The notes under the pieces were generated by a model. That model saw only the letters and a list, made by a program, of their open reading frames with translations. It searched no databases and was not told where the DNA came from. Below, piece after piece: positions 1 through 9,285 of a DNA stretch of 64,000 nt. Source of the DNA: Fulvivirga sp. M361. GTDB lineage: Bacteria > Bacteroidota > Bacteroidia > Cytophagales > Cyclobacteriaceae. Both the position numbers and the translations under genes were made by a program. The stretch spans positions 1 through 64,000 of the forward strand of contig NZ_VKDC01000030.1 in NCBI RefSeq assembly GCF_007097395.1, written 5' to 3'. Within the stretch, counting starts at the first letter, position 1. Every line of letters starts with the position of its first letter.

Positions 1-62
1 AAAGGCGGCATAGGCTTAGGACAACTCTTGCCTTTTTGAAAAAGAAGCTTGCTAATCGTTAA
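1..62 (+). other. Possible 3' end of an upstream plus-strand gene
   Basis: Two frames are open from the window edge to a stop just before a terminator hairpin. One ends at the TGA at 37-39 and the other at the TAA at 60-62; the latter gives a very basic tail ending LKKKLANR. Either would suit a gene terminated at 93-128. The fragment is too short to choose a frame or name a product. Confidence 0.2.
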
Positions 63-92
63 ATCAAAAACTCAATCCTTGTAAAAGTAAAA

Positions 93-128
93 AGACCGCC
101 TCAATCACTTTTGAGACGGCCTCTTTTT
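93..128 (+). terminator. Rho-independent terminator
   Basis: Arms at 93-104 and 111-122 form an imperfect 12-bp stem with two mismatches around a 6-base loop. A T-run follows at 124-128. It would end the gene entering from the left edge. The A-rich 5' flank means it could also work on the other strand. Confidence 0.6.
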
Positions 129-451
129 AATTGGGCAACTCATGAAAAATGATTTTGACTCAAAAAGTGCTCTTTTCATGATTAGATGTACTTTTTTTTG
201 CCGGATATTTTGGCAGCTTGCACCTCAGAATCAGGAAGTTCGTGCCATTTTTGGGGTTTTCATCTCGCTACCACAGCCCATCAGCATTAAAATCGCTGAG
301 CAATAGTGCGTTTTAAGCACTTTGTAATATATTGATAATCAAAAAGCTACATGCTGTATTGCCAGTAACCCAGTAGCCAACACCCAGCAACAAAAGCGGA
401 AAACGCATTTTCAAGAGAACCCTGATTCGCTTTTGTAATATGCATGTAGTA
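129..451. other. Intergenic stretch without a recognisable gene
   Basis: About 320 bases between two terminators hold no credible open frame on either strand and no tRNA-like fold. The only structure noticed is an 8-base inverted pair, CTACATGC near 345 and GCATGTAG near 443, too short and too far apart to interpret. Confidence 0.5.
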
Positions 452-498
452 TAAAAGAAAAGCCCTGGTATCTTGAAAATACCAGGGCTTTTCTTTTA
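452..498 (-). terminator. Strong terminator after the TPR gene
   Basis: A perfect 20-bp inverted repeat (arms 452-471 and 479-498) encloses a 7-base loop. The outer part of each arm is A/T-rich, so a U-rich tail forms on either strand. It lies 15 bases beyond the stop of the minus-strand TPR gene and so closes the gyrA-TPR unit. Confidence 0.85.
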
Positions 499-513
499 TT
501 GTATTTCTGAAGA

Positions 514-1704
514 TCAGCCTTCCTCCTTTTCCGGTAAAGCTTCTAGCCTGGCTTTAACTTCTTCAGCTTTGTCATATTCTTTTTCCTGGAGGTATATATA
601 CTGTAATGTTTCCAGTGCAGTTCTTTCCTCTGGTTGTAGTTCCAGCACTTTCTCCCAAAAAGGTAGCGCCTTCTTTAATTTAGTATCTATTTCTGTCTGC
701 ATTTCCTTGGCTTTAGCAATGTCAGCTTTAGATATGCCCAGGTTATTCTTTTCTGTAATCAAATTCACAGCCTCGTTATAGTAAAGTACTGCAATGTTAA
801 AGGCAGCATTGAAGTAATCAGGATCCACTTCGGTTGCTTTCACATAAGCTGCTTTTGCTTCCTCTATATTACCCAACTCTTCTTCCATTATACCCAACTG
901 AAAATGTAATGCGGCGTTACTCGGTTCTTTAGCAATAGCGGCTACTAATCCGTCCTTTGCCTCTTCTGATTTACCCATTCTAATCAAAGTTGCCACTTCA
1001 GATTTTGCAAAATCCAGGTTTTCAGGAAATTTCACTTTCGCTTGTCGAATGATCTCTAATGATTTTTCATTGTCTTTGTTGATAGATCCCTCTATATAGA
1101 TCAGCGAATTGTAAGCATCCTTGGAATGAAAGTCAAGATCATTAATTAGGGCATAATAATTCTCTGCAGCTTCATCATATTTTTCTGCAGCTAAAGCAAT
1201 AGACCCTGCATAAATATATCCGGTTGTATCTTTCGGAGACACTACTTTAGTCTTATTTAACCAAACAAGCGCATCTTCTTTATTATCAGCCTGGAAAGCT
1301 TCCACTCCTTTATTCAAATAATAGCCCCACAAACCTTGCACCTGCTGACTTTTTAGCTGAGGAAGTCCGCCAGGCCCTGAAATATAATACTCACTGGAAC
1401 CTTTTTGTAGTTCATCTGCTTTCTTAAAAGACTCCATTGCCGTTTTTAAAGGATCACTGGCAAGATTTTTATATGTCGGATTTGAAGTTGTATCTAACGC
1501 TGCATATATGAGGCCACGGTAATACCATGTTTTCCCATCTATTTTAGTTTTTTCAAACTCTGCAGCCGCGTCAATAATTTCCTTCGCTTCACCAAGTTTG
1601 CCTTCCAGCCTTAATTTTTCAGCCTGGTTTATTTTAGGTTTTTTTTGTGCACTCACTGCAAATGCTAATAGACAAGCCACTGACAGTGCAATTAATCGTT
1701 TCAT
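514..1704 (-). CDS. Secreted tetratricopeptide-repeat protein
   Basis: A 396-aa protein with an N-terminal Sec signal peptide cleaved around VSAQ (residues 17-20). The rest is helical with TPR-type repeats; the clearest are near residues 175-205 (AAEKYDEAAENYYALI), 245-300 (PSNAALHFQLGIMEEELGNI, then AYVKATEVDPDYFNAAFNIA) and 345-385. The C-terminal tail is acidic (EALPEKEEG). A scaffolding or interaction role in the periplasm is the usual inference; no enzymatic motif is visible. It starts 29 bases after the gyrA stop and is very likely cotranscribed with it. The perfect hairpin at 452-498 ends the unit. The specific partner is unknown. Confidence 0.85.
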   Translation of the reverse strand: MKRLIALSVACLLAFAVSAQKKPKINQAEKLRLEGKLGEAKEIIDAAAEFEKTKIDGKTWYYRGLIYAALDTTSNPTYKNLASDPLKTAMESFKKADELQKGSSEYYISGPGGLPQLKSQQVQGLWGYYLNKGVEAFQADNKEDALVWLNKTKVVSPKDTTGYIYAGSIALAAEKYDEAAENYYALINDLDFHSKDAYNSLIYIEGSINKDNEKSLEIIRQAKVKFPENLDFAKSEVATLIRMGKSEEAKDGLVAAIAKEPSNAALHFQLGIMEEELGNIEEAKAAYVKATEVDPDYFNAAFNIAVLYYNEAVNLITEKNNLGISKADIAKAKEMQTEIDTKLKKALPFWEKVLELQPEERTALETLQYIYLQEKEYDKAEEVKARLEALPEKEEG

Positions 1705-1733
1705 AGTATTTAAAATTCAAGTTTAATACAAAG

Positions 1734-4280
1734 TTATTCTTTTTCCTCCTTATCATCTTCAGAGGCATTGCTTTCAGAGGCATCATCACCTTGATGTTCA
1801 TCCTCATGTACTTCTATCTTTTCTATTTTCTCTACAGAAGATATTGCGTCATTCTCGTTTAGTCTGATCAACTTCACCCCTTGCGTAGCACGCCCCATCA
1901 CCCGCAGGTCCTCTACTTCCATACGTATGGTGATCCCTGACTTGTTAATGATCATAAGCCCATCGGAATCAATTACCTCCTTAATGGCAACAAGCTTGCC
2001 AGTTTTTTCAGTGACGTTGATAGTCTTTACACCTTTACCCCCTCGTTTGGTAATACGATAGTCCTCGATAGACGATCTTTTACCAAATCCTTTTTCTGAA
2101 ACTACTAATAGGTTAGCATCTTCTCGGCTTATACAGACCATACCCACTACCTTATCTTCATCACCTTCCAGTGTAACGCCTCTTACACCGGAAGCCATAC
2201 GTCCCATAGACCGCACATCAGATTCATTGAAATGAATGGCTTTACCCATTCGTTTCGCAATAACAATATGGTTCTTACCGTTCGTAAGTTTCACTTCTAA
2301 CAATTTATCTCCATCTCTGACGGTTATGGCATTGATCCCATTTTGACGTGGCCTTGAATAGGCTTCTAATGTAGTTTTTTTAATGATGCCATTTTCTGTA
2401 CACATCATGACGAAGTTGTTATTAATGTATTCTTCGTCCGTCAGGTTATCAACATTGATCACTGCACGTACTTTGTCACCAGGTTCAATATTTATAAGGT
2501 TTTGAACGGCTCTTCCTTTGGATGTTTTAGTACCTTCCGGAATAGCATATACTTTCTTCCAGAATACTTTACCAAACTCCGTAAAGATCAATAAGTAATT
2601 ATGTGTGGAAGCTACAAAAAGATGTTCGGTAAAATCATCCTGTTTGGTGCTCACTCCTTTGGACCCCACACCTCCCCTGCTCTGTGTTCTATACTCCGTC
2701 AACGGTGTCCTCTTGACGTAGCCCTCATGTGAAATAGTAATTACCATCTCTTCATTAGGGATCATATCTTCTATAGTAAGATCATCCGCACTATGCACTA
2801 TCTCAGTACGACGTTCATCTCCATATCGGTCTTTGATCTCAGTCAATTCCGTTTTGATGATTTCCATTCGTCTGCCTTTGTTGTCAAGAATATCCTTGAG
2901 ATCGGTAATCAAAAGCATAACCTCCTCATACTCCTTCACAATCTTTTCACGCTCAAGACCGGTCAATCGTTGCAGGCGCATCTCCAGGATAGCCTTGGCT
3001 TGTATTTCAGACAGATCAAACTTCTTCATCAGATCTACCCTGGCCACCTCAGGGTCTCTTGAATTCCTGATCAGTTCGATCACTTCATCCAGGTTATCCA
3101 ATGCAATCAGGTAACCTTGCAGAATATGAGCCCTTCGCTCGGCCTCCTCCAATTCAAACTGTGTCCTTCTGACGACCACCTCGTGACGATGATCCACAAA
3201 ATATCGGATCAGGTCTTTTAAATTAAGGGTTTGAGGACGCCCTTTCACCAAGGCTATATTGTTTACTCCAAACGACGACTGGAGTTGTGTATATTTATAG
3301 AGGTGATTCAAGACAATATTAGGAATAGCATCTTTTTTAAGATCGTACACTATTCGCATTCCTGTTCTATCTGACTCATCTCTAATATCAGAAATACCTT
3401 CTATCTTTTTCTCATTGACTAAGGCCGCCGTTTTCTCAATCATGCTCGCCTTGTTTACCATATAAGGTATTTCGGTAACTATGATTTGCTCCTTGCCGGT
3501 TTTAGTGGTTTCAAAGTCAGCTCTGGCTCGCATCACTACTCTGCCACGGCCTGTTTCCAACGCCTCCTTGACCCCTGTATAACCATAAATAATACCTCCG
3601 GTGGGAAAATCCGGAGCGGTTACATGCTTCATCAGATCGGCAATAGTGATCTCATTATCATCAATATAAGCTATGGTACCATCTATCACCTGGCTTAAGT
3701 TATGCGGCGCCATATTAGTCGCCATACCTACAGCAATACCTGAAGCTCCGTTCACCAATAAATTGGGGATTTTAGCCGGTAATACGGTAGGTTCTTTTAA
3801 GGAATCATCAAAATTGGGTTGATAATCTATGGTGTTTTTATTGATATCTGCCAGTAGCTCCTCTGCTAATCTTCGCAGTCGTGCTTCAGTATATCGCATC
3901 GCGGCAGGAGAGTCTCCATCTACACTTCCAAAGTTCCCTTGCCCGTCTACTAATGTATATCTAAGGGACCACTCCTGGGCCATACGCACCATAGAGTCAT
4001 ATACTGCACTGTCTCCATGAGGGTGATACTTACCCAGCACCTCTCCAACAATACGAGCTGATTTTTTATACGGTTTATTATAATTTACTCCCAATTCAAG
4101 CATTCCATAGAGTATTCTTCTATGTACAGGTTTTAAACCGTCTCTTACATCGGGGAGTGCTCTGGATATAATAACCGACATAGAATAATCTATGTAGGCA
4201 CCTCTCATTTCATCTTCTATGTTAATGGGAATGATACCTTGTCTGCCGCCTGGCAGATTTTCTTTTCCTCCTTCAGCCAT
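1734..4280 (-). CDS. gyrA: DNA gyrase subunit A
   Basis: The 848-aa length fits GyrA, the breakage-reunion subunit of the type II topoisomerase that introduces negative supercoils in the cytoplasm. The catalytic tyrosine is Tyr130 in the motif [10 protein letters not shown]. The quinolone region reads [11 protein letters not shown], with Ser91 and Asp95 at the positions equivalent to E. coli Ser83 and Asp87, i.e. the susceptible-type residues. The C-terminal DNA-wrapping domain begins near residue 530 with a GyrA box reading QSRGGVG, and the protein ends in an acidic tail. Presence of this box and the length argue for GyrA over ParC. The start at MAEGGKEN places the conserved core at the expected spacing. 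The TPR gene follows 29 bases downstream. Confidence 0.98.
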   Translation of the reverse strand: MAEGGKENLPGGRQGIIPINIEDEMRGAYIDYSMSVIISRALPDVRDGLKPVHRRILYGMLELGVNYNKPYKKSARIVGEVLGKYHPHGDSAVYDSMVRMAQEWSLRYTLVDGQGNFGSVDGDSPAAMRYTEARLRRLAEELLADINKNTIDYQPNFDDSLKEPTVLPAKIPNLLVNGASGIAVGMATNMAPHNLSQVIDGTIAYIDDNEITIADLMKHVTAPDFPTGGIIYGYTGVKEALETGRGRVVMRARADFETTKTGKEQIIVTEIPYMVNKASMIEKTAALVNEKKIEGISDIRDESDRTGMRIVYDLKKDAIPNIVLNHLYKYTQLQSSFGVNNIALVKGRPQTLNLKDLIRYFVDHRHEVVVRRTQFELEEAERRAHILQGYLIALDNLDEVIELIRNSRDPEVARVDLMKKFDLSEIQAKAILEMRLQRLTGLEREKIVKEYEEVMLLITDLKDILDNKGRRMEIIKTELTEIKDRYGDERRTEIVHSADDLTIEDMIPNEEMVITISHEGYVKRTPLTEYRTQSRGGVGSKGVSTKQDDFTEHLFVASTHNYLLIFTEFGKVFWKKVYAIPEGTKTSKGRAVQNLINIEPGDKVRAVINVDNLTDEEYINNNFVMMCTENGIIKKTTLEAYSRPRQNGINAITVRDGDKLLEVKLTNGKNHIVIAKRMGKAIHFNESDVRSMGRMASGVRGVTLEGDEDKVVGMVCISREDANLLVVSEKGFGKRSSIEDYRITKRGGKGVKTINVTEKTGKLVAIKEVIDSDGLMIINKSGITIRMEVEDLRVMGRATQGVKLIRLNENDAISSVEKIEKIEVHEDEHQGDDASESNASEDDKEEKE

Positions 4281-4365
4281 TGATTATTGTTAACTCAGAT
4301 TTATCTAAAAATTAAGGCGAATTTACGGAATTAGCAGAGCATTTTACAAGGATAGCAAAACAATT

Positions 4366-4392
4366 ATAACAAGGCGTAAAACTGCTTGTTAT
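4366..4392 (-). terminator. Possible terminator or upstream hairpin before gyrA
   Basis: Perfect 8-bp arms ATAACAAG (4366-4373) and CTTGTTAT (4385-4392) flank an 11-base loop, with a T-rich stretch next on the minus strand. It lies between the 355-aa barrel gene and gyrA. It could terminate the former or sit in the gyrA leader. Confidence 0.35.
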
Positions 4393-4511
4393 CCTCAGAT
4401 TCACCCCATTTATTCCTACTTTGATTATCTTAATAATCAGCGTTTAATCAAACGGTTCAGACGACTGTTCTGATAAGATCAAAAATAGCTCGAAACACTT
4501 TGTACTTTCTG

Positions 4512-5579
4512 CTAATAAGGTTCTAATTTTCTTCTATTTTTCCTTTTATATTTGATCAAACGAGGATAGTTCTCACCATGATGGGGGTTTTGCTTCTTGT
4601 AAAAAGGATGTTTCCTGCTCCTGTATATTCTACTATTACCGTGCTGATGGTTAATTTGAGTAGTACAATTCTTTATAAAACATTTAGGGTGTTCTGGAAG
4701 TCTGTATTTTACTCCTACGCCAATGTAAAAGGCATTCATAGAATGATTTACATCAAGGTTCGACTCCGGTAAACTGAGGGTATAGTTTTTAAAATCGAAA
4801 GAAGGCCTGACAAAAGCAGAAAAGTATTCGGAAAGTTCCCGCTCTATGGTACCTCCTAAATTCACAAAAATCCCTTTTTGTATGATACTACGATCAAACC
4901 TTCTACCCAGGCGATAGGCCCCTATCCTTGTATCTACAGAGAGCAACCACTCATAATACCGATATACCTTGGCCCCCAATAGTATAAAATACTTTTTATG
5001 AAACGTTGCATTGAAGTCAGGATCAAAAGAAGCAATTCTGTCTTTGAACGCGGTAGGCTCAAATGTACTTGGCCGATGATATTCGAATGAAAAACCTCCC
5101 CCTATCTTATACCTGTCTATTTCTACATGGATCATACCCGTGACTGGTATGCTGGTGCCAGGCGCTTTAAACTTCAGGTTCGTGGAATCTCCTCCTATTA
5201 AGAAATCATTGGCAGAATCAAAACTAATATTCTCATTACTGTTTGCTCTGTTAAACCAGTAATCATATCCCACCGAAAGATTACCGCCACTGGTATTCAG
5301 ATCCGGATTAAATATCACAGGAACAGAGTCGACACGTTGGAGTAAATTAAAGTTGGAAAGGTCCTGACTATAAAAAGTACGACCATAACCTGTTTCAAAG
5401 CTAAAGTTTAGCTTACTGATTAATTTTCTTAGCCCAAAAACTTCCTTTGGCTTTGCATAAAAATGATCTAGCGGAATAGACGGTTTTTCTTCCTCCTGGG
5501 CGCTGACATTACCTATACCTACCAGGCAGCACAGTGCTAAGTAAAACAGAAAGTGAATGAAAAAGGCCCTGTTGATCAT
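4512..5579 (-). CDS. Outer-membrane beta-barrel protein with basic C-terminal tail
   Basis: 355 aa with a signal peptide ending near VSAQ (about residue 28). The body has alternating aromatic/polar strands typical of a small outer-membrane barrel (for example YDYWFNRAN, FSFEYHRPSTF, LLSVDTRIGAYRLGRRF, FYIGVGVKYRL). After the last strand, residues 300-355 form a tail rich in Lys, Arg and His with two cysteines and repeated KHPFYKK / NPHHGENYP-type segments; such a tail would lie in the periplasm. Fifty-four bases separate it from the upstream 203-aa gene, so the two are probably cotranscribed. I do not recognise a named family. Confidence 0.75.
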   Translation of the reverse strand: MINRAFFIHFLFYLALCCLVGIGNVSAQEEEKPSIPLDHFYAKPKEVFGLRKLISKLNFSFETGYGRTFYSQDLSNFNLLQRVDSVPVIFNPDLNTSGGNLSVGYDYWFNRANSNENISFDSANDFLIGGDSTNLKFKAPGTSIPVTGMIHVEIDRYKIGGGFSFEYHRPSTFEPTAFKDRIASFDPDFNATFHKKYFILLGAKVYRYYEWLLSVDTRIGAYRLGRRFDRSIIQKGIFVNLGGTIERELSEYFSAFVRPSFDFKNYTLSLPESNLDVNHSMNAFYIGVGVKYRLPEHPKCFIKNCTTQINHQHGNSRIYRSRKHPFYKKQNPHHGENYPRLIKYKRKNRRKLEPY

Positions 5580-5633
5580 TAGATTAGAACAGGCAAGTTT
5601 AAAAAATATTATCCTATAATTCAGGAAAATGAC

Positions 5634-6245
5634 TTATTTCACGTCAAAAGTGTTGCAAAACGATTTGAAGACAGGGATATCCTGTAGTTTTAATCTGACA
5701 CCGATATCTTTAATTTTTTCGTATTCAACAGTAGAAATACTTCTATGTTCCACAATATCAGACTCATCATTAAGTACCATCGTACTTAGAAACCTCACAA
5801 AAATATAGGGAACGGTCATAAGATCTCTCGCAAAGTCTTTGATAGGGTCACCCAATTTATGTCCGTCATCTTCCGAAAGTTTTTCACGATTAAAGGTACA
5901 CTCCATGCACACTTCTACCACGCTCAAAAACTCCTGCTCCCATGTAGAAAAGTTGTTGATCACAAACTTCATGGCATGTGCCACAGGGTCTGCTTTCAAA
6001 AAATAGCCTCCTTTTGACATCTTACGTGCCATTTTATTGAGTGCCAACTCTTCAAATAAGCTAATACTACCGTTGGCCAGGGCCACCCCCATGGCAGGGG
6101 TCATCATGATTAATGATAAAAAATCGTGATTGGAAATATCCAGAAAATTGGCTTCTTCACGAATAAACTTTTCTTTGGTTTTAACGGTAGCATTTAAGAT
6201 CTCTTCGATCTCAATCATGGTAGCTATTTCATTTTCCGAAAACAT
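5634..6245 (-). CDS. Unrecognised 203-aa cytoplasmic protein
   Basis: No signal peptide, membrane segment or known catalytic motif. The sequence looks all-helical, with Met-rich segments (LSLIMMTPAMGVALANG, residues 43-59; NKMARKMSKGGY near 70-81) and one Cys pair in VVEVCMECTF near residue 110. The ATG at 6245 is the only sensible start. It precedes the 355-aa barrel gene by 54 bases on the same strand and lies after the terminator at 6298-6326, so its promoter should lie in the roughly 50 AT-rich bases between. I do not recognise it. Confidence 0.7.
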   Translation of the reverse strand: MFSENEIATMIEIEEILNATVKTKEKFIREEANFLDISNHDFLSLIMMTPAMGVALANGSISLFEELALNKMARKMSKGGYFLKADPVAHAMKFVINNFSTWEQEFLSVVEVCMECTFNREKLSEDDGHKLGDPIKDFARDLMTVPYIFVRFLSTMVLNDESDIVEHRSISTVEYEKIKDIGVRLKLQDIPVFKSFCNTFDVK

Positions 6246-6297
6246 AGTAAGATCTATTAAACTAAAACGTGAGTTAATATAATATTTTTTTAATGAA

Positions 6298-6326
6298 AAA
6301 GGTCAGCATTTTGTTCACTGACCTTT
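6298..6326 (-). terminator. Terminator after the 157-aa secreted protein gene
   Basis: Perfect 9-bp arms AAAGGTCAG (6298-6306) and CTGACCTTT (6318-6326) are followed on the minus strand by a T-run. The hairpin begins about 30 bases beyond the stop of the 157-aa gene. Confidence 0.75.
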
Positions 6327-6354
6327 GAATATTATTTAATTCTAACTACACGTA

Positions 6355-6828
6355 TCAGGCATCATCATCACTGAGCTCAAGTGATTTAGCAATTTCTTCA
6401 TAACGTGTTTTCACTGCCTCATCGGATTTGAGTGCCGCTTTGATTGCCTTGTAGCTTTTTCCTCCGTTAGAAAGCATTTTAGTAGCCAAGATTTGATTCA
6501 CCTGCTTAATAGCGTCTTTGCGCTCTTCCTGCTTCTCATATATTAACATCATGAATTTCTTCTCGAACTCTTTCGCACCTAATCCATCCAGTTTAGCGGC
6601 ATCCCCCCCTGCTTTGGCTAATTCTTTATATCTCTTCCCGTCTATGCCTTCCTGATTTTTGATCATATCATTGGTCAAGACACTAATTTCTGATTTCATA
6701 GCGTCTATTACCTCCATCATTAACGCATATTTCCTCAGTTGATCATCTGTTACTTCATCCTGGGCTGAGGCCACAGTACCTAAAAGCATTACAAAACATG
6801 TTGTAAGCAAAACATTAATCTTCATCAT
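6355..6828 (-). CDS. Small secreted helical protein of unknown function
   Basis: 157 aa with a clear signal peptide (cleavage after VASAQ, about residue 23). The mature part is strongly helical, charged and Met-containing, with no cysteines and an acidic end (LELSDDDA). Spacing and composition recall small periplasmic helical-bundle proteins, but I cannot assign a family. It is apparently monocistronic: a terminator follows at 6298-6326, and its upstream region is the 324-base gap shared with the divergent histidine kinase gene. Confidence 0.75.
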   Translation of the reverse strand: MMKINVLLTTCFVMLLGTVASAQDEVTDDQLRKYALMMEVIDAMKSEISVLTNDMIKNQEGIDGKRYKELAKAGGDAAKLDGLGAKEFEKKFMMLIYEKQEERKDAIKQVNQILATKMLSNGGKSYKAIKAALKSDEAVKTRYEEIAKSLELSDDDA

Positions 6829-7152
6829 TTTTTCTTGTTTATTGGGTTAATTCCTGAAATTATATTATCAACGAACCCCGAAGTAACAAGATTCCAATGT
6901 TTATTTCAAGCAAAACTCCGATTTGATGATGAATATCTTAGTACACGACATCTTTTACTAACAGCATATAAAAGTATGATAACGATATGTGCTCGACACT
7001 TAATGTAAGTTGCTCTCTAATAAAGGGTAAGCTTCCAATTTGATCTACAGAATTTATATTCTAAAAAAAGAATACATCTATTAGTTTTATTAATTTAAAG
7101 ACATAGTATGCATACGTCTACTACCATCACTTTAACTTTAATTACAATATAA
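6829..7152. other. Divergent intergenic region between secreted protein and kinase genes
   Basis: 324 AT-rich bases without a gene. It must contain promoters for both flanking genes, but no exact TTTG/TAnnTTTG pair was found. A perfect 10-base palindrome, GTATGCATAC (7106-7115), lies about 37 bases before the kinase start and could be an operator half-site arrangement. Confidence 0.4.
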
Positions 7153-9285
7153 GTGAGATTTTGCCTGTCTATAGTATTATTTACAGTCCTATTTCTTTCT
7201 TCACCCCTATGGGCACAGAATGAAAGTGAATATCACTTTGTTGACCTCCGACACATAGATTTCAATAATGACCAAGCCATAGAGCTGGATTACAACTGGC
7301 TTTTCTACTGGAAACAGTTGCTAACCCCTGATCAGTTAAAGGCCCTACCAGATCATGCAATTTATACTCCTTTGATGAGGTGGCAGGATATCAAAACCGA
7401 GGACAAAACGCTTGATTCTTCATTTGGCTATGCTACCTATCATCTTAGCTTGCTTATAGCTGACAACTTGCCGCTAATGGCGCTGCAAATACCTTATGCC
7501 TTCTCAAGCAGTAAAGTGTGGATCAACAACAAACTGATATTACAGAACGGTAATGTGGCGAAAACAAAGAAAGAAACCAGGCATTTGCAATTAAATGCCA
7601 CCATTCCATTTTCACAAATTGGGGATACGTTAGATATTGTTATCCAGGTGGCTAATTTCTATCACAATAATGGCGGACTAATAGAAGCTCCTATACTAGG
7701 CACTGCAAAAACATTGCTGAAAAAAGAAAAGCAAACCATAATGGCGGACATGATATTCATTGGCAGCCTTATGTTCATAGGCATGTCATTCTTATTTTTG
7801 TTTTTTTTCTTCTGGAACAAAGACAAAGCCATTTTATACTTTTCTGTTTTATGTATATTCTGGTCTTACAGATCACTCAGCGATGGATATGCACCTCTGG
7901 CATTATCGTTTGAGTGGCTGCCATGGATCTATCACGTCAAACTCGAATATATTGCGATGTTTTCAAGTGGTTTATGCGGCAGCATGTTTTTAAGTACCAT
8001 TTTTAAAAAATTCAGCCATCGACTTTATCCAAAAATAATCACCTGGTTAATCAGTGCATTTATACTTCTCACCGTACTGGCACCTTCCAGGCTTTACACA
8101 CAGCTTTTAAATGTATTTCTCTTATTGATGGGGGTTAATTTATTATATGCGATTATCGTTGTATTTATAGCCGCCAAAAATAAGCTCAAGGGTTCGTCCC
8201 TGGCTACTGTCTCCATACTTTTGGGCACCTTAGTGCTTGGTGTTCATGTATTGACTCATATTTTTTTTAATACAAATGATCTGAATGTAGTTCTGCTAAA
8301 CTCCGGATATGTAGTAGTTATATTGCTCAACTCTTTCCTCCTTGGCCAAAGGTTTTCTAAATCATTTTACACTCTCGAAAATTTACAATTGAGTACACTT
8401 GGCCAAAAAAAGGAGATCAGTGCCCAGGCAGAAAAGTTAAATTCAATAAATAATGAGCTGAAAGAAAAAAGCGACATGCTAAAAGAAAAGAACAAAGAGG
8501 TCAGTTTGGCTAATAACACACTGGAAAGGCAGGTAAAAAAAAGAACAGCTCGATTATCAGCCATCAATAAAGAGCTAGACACGTTCCTCTACCGTTCTTC
8601 ACATGACCTAAAACAGCCTATCAGCTCTATATCCGGACTACTTTACCTGGCAAAAAAAATAGTAATCGATAAAACCTCATTAGAATTTTTCGATAAAATA
8701 GCCCTCGTCAACAATTCTATGGATGAACTGGTAAGTAAACTCAATATAGTAAGCACTATAAAATATCATCAGGTAAGCTATTCATTAGTGTCCATGAAAA
8801 GCTTAATTATGAAACTAAAAACCACTATTATGGAAGTGGTAAAGGAAAAAAACAATATCTCTTTCCTGCTATCCGGCGAGGACAAACTTATTACAGATGT
8901 CTTCCTACTCGAAAAAATCCTTTACCAGTTATTCTTAAACAGTGCGATATGGGTGGATCATGTGTCAACATCCATTACAATCACCTGTAATATCAGTGTG
9001 GATCAAGAGGCCATTAAAATAACGGTACGTGACAACGGCCCCGGCATAGCCAGAAAAAATGCTCATGAAATATTTGAAATGTACAAAGTAGGAAATGAAA
9101 CCGTAAAAGGACATGGGTTAGGGCTTTACATCGTAGATAAAGCCATAGAAAAACTAAATGGACAAATTCAGCTTAATAATTCACAAAAAAAAGGAGCCTC
9201 ATTCACCATAACCATACCAGTAGCCCAGGCAGTGCCAGGTCTGGAAGTAAAGGATAAGATGACTGTATCAAATATTCAGTGTTAA
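7153..9285 (+). CDS. 7TMR-DISM hybrid sensor histidine kinase
   Basis: 710 aa. The GTG at 7153 must be the start: an in-frame TAA lies directly upstream and the signal peptide (cleaved after LWAQ, residue 22) would be lost with any later start. Residues 23-190 are a periplasmic beta-sandwich-like sensor of the 7TMR-DISM type, 200-400 hold about seven membrane segments, 405-475 a coiled coil, and 475-690 the kinase. His484 in SSHDLKQP is the phospho-acceptor; N-box Asn596, G1 DNGPGIA (627-633) and G2 GHGLGLYIV (653-661) form the ATPase. There is no receiver domain and no adjacent response regulator, so it is an orphan. Its 3' end overlaps the convergent receptor gene by 18 bases. The signal is unknown. 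Confidence 0.9.
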   Translation: MRFCLSIVLFTVLFLSSPLWAQNESEYHFVDLRHIDFNNDQAIELDYNWLFYWKQLLTPDQLKALPDHAIYTPLMRWQDIKTEDKTLDSSFGYATYHLSLLIADNLPLMALQIPYAFSSSKVWINNKLILQNGNVAKTKKETRHLQLNATIPFSQIGDTLDIVIQVANFYHNNGGLIEAPILGTAKTLLKKEKQTIMADMIFIGSLMFIGMSFLFLFFFFWNKDKAILYFSVLCIFWSYRSLSDGYAPLALSFEWLPWIYHVKLEYIAMFSSGLCGSMFLSTIFKKFSHRLYPKIITWLISAFILLTVLAPSRLYTQLLNVFLLLMGVNLLYAIIVVFIAAKNKLKGSSLATVSILLGTLVLGVHVLTHIFFNTNDLNVVLLNSGYVVVILLNSFLLGQRFSKSFYTLENLQLSTLGQKKEISAQAEKLNSINNELKEKSDMLKEKNKEVSLANNTLERQVKKRTARLSAINKELDTFLYRSSHDLKQPISSISGLLYLAKKIVIDKTSLEFFDKIALVNNSMDELVSKLNIVSTIKYHQVSYSLVSMKSLIMKLKTTIMEVVKEKNNISFLLSGEDKLITDVFLLEKILYQLFLNSAIWVDHVSTSITITCNISVDQEAIKITVRDNGPGIARKNAHEIFEMYKVGNETVKGHGLGLYIVDKAIEKLNGQIQLNNSQKKGASFTITIPVAQAVPGLEVKDKMTVSNIQC

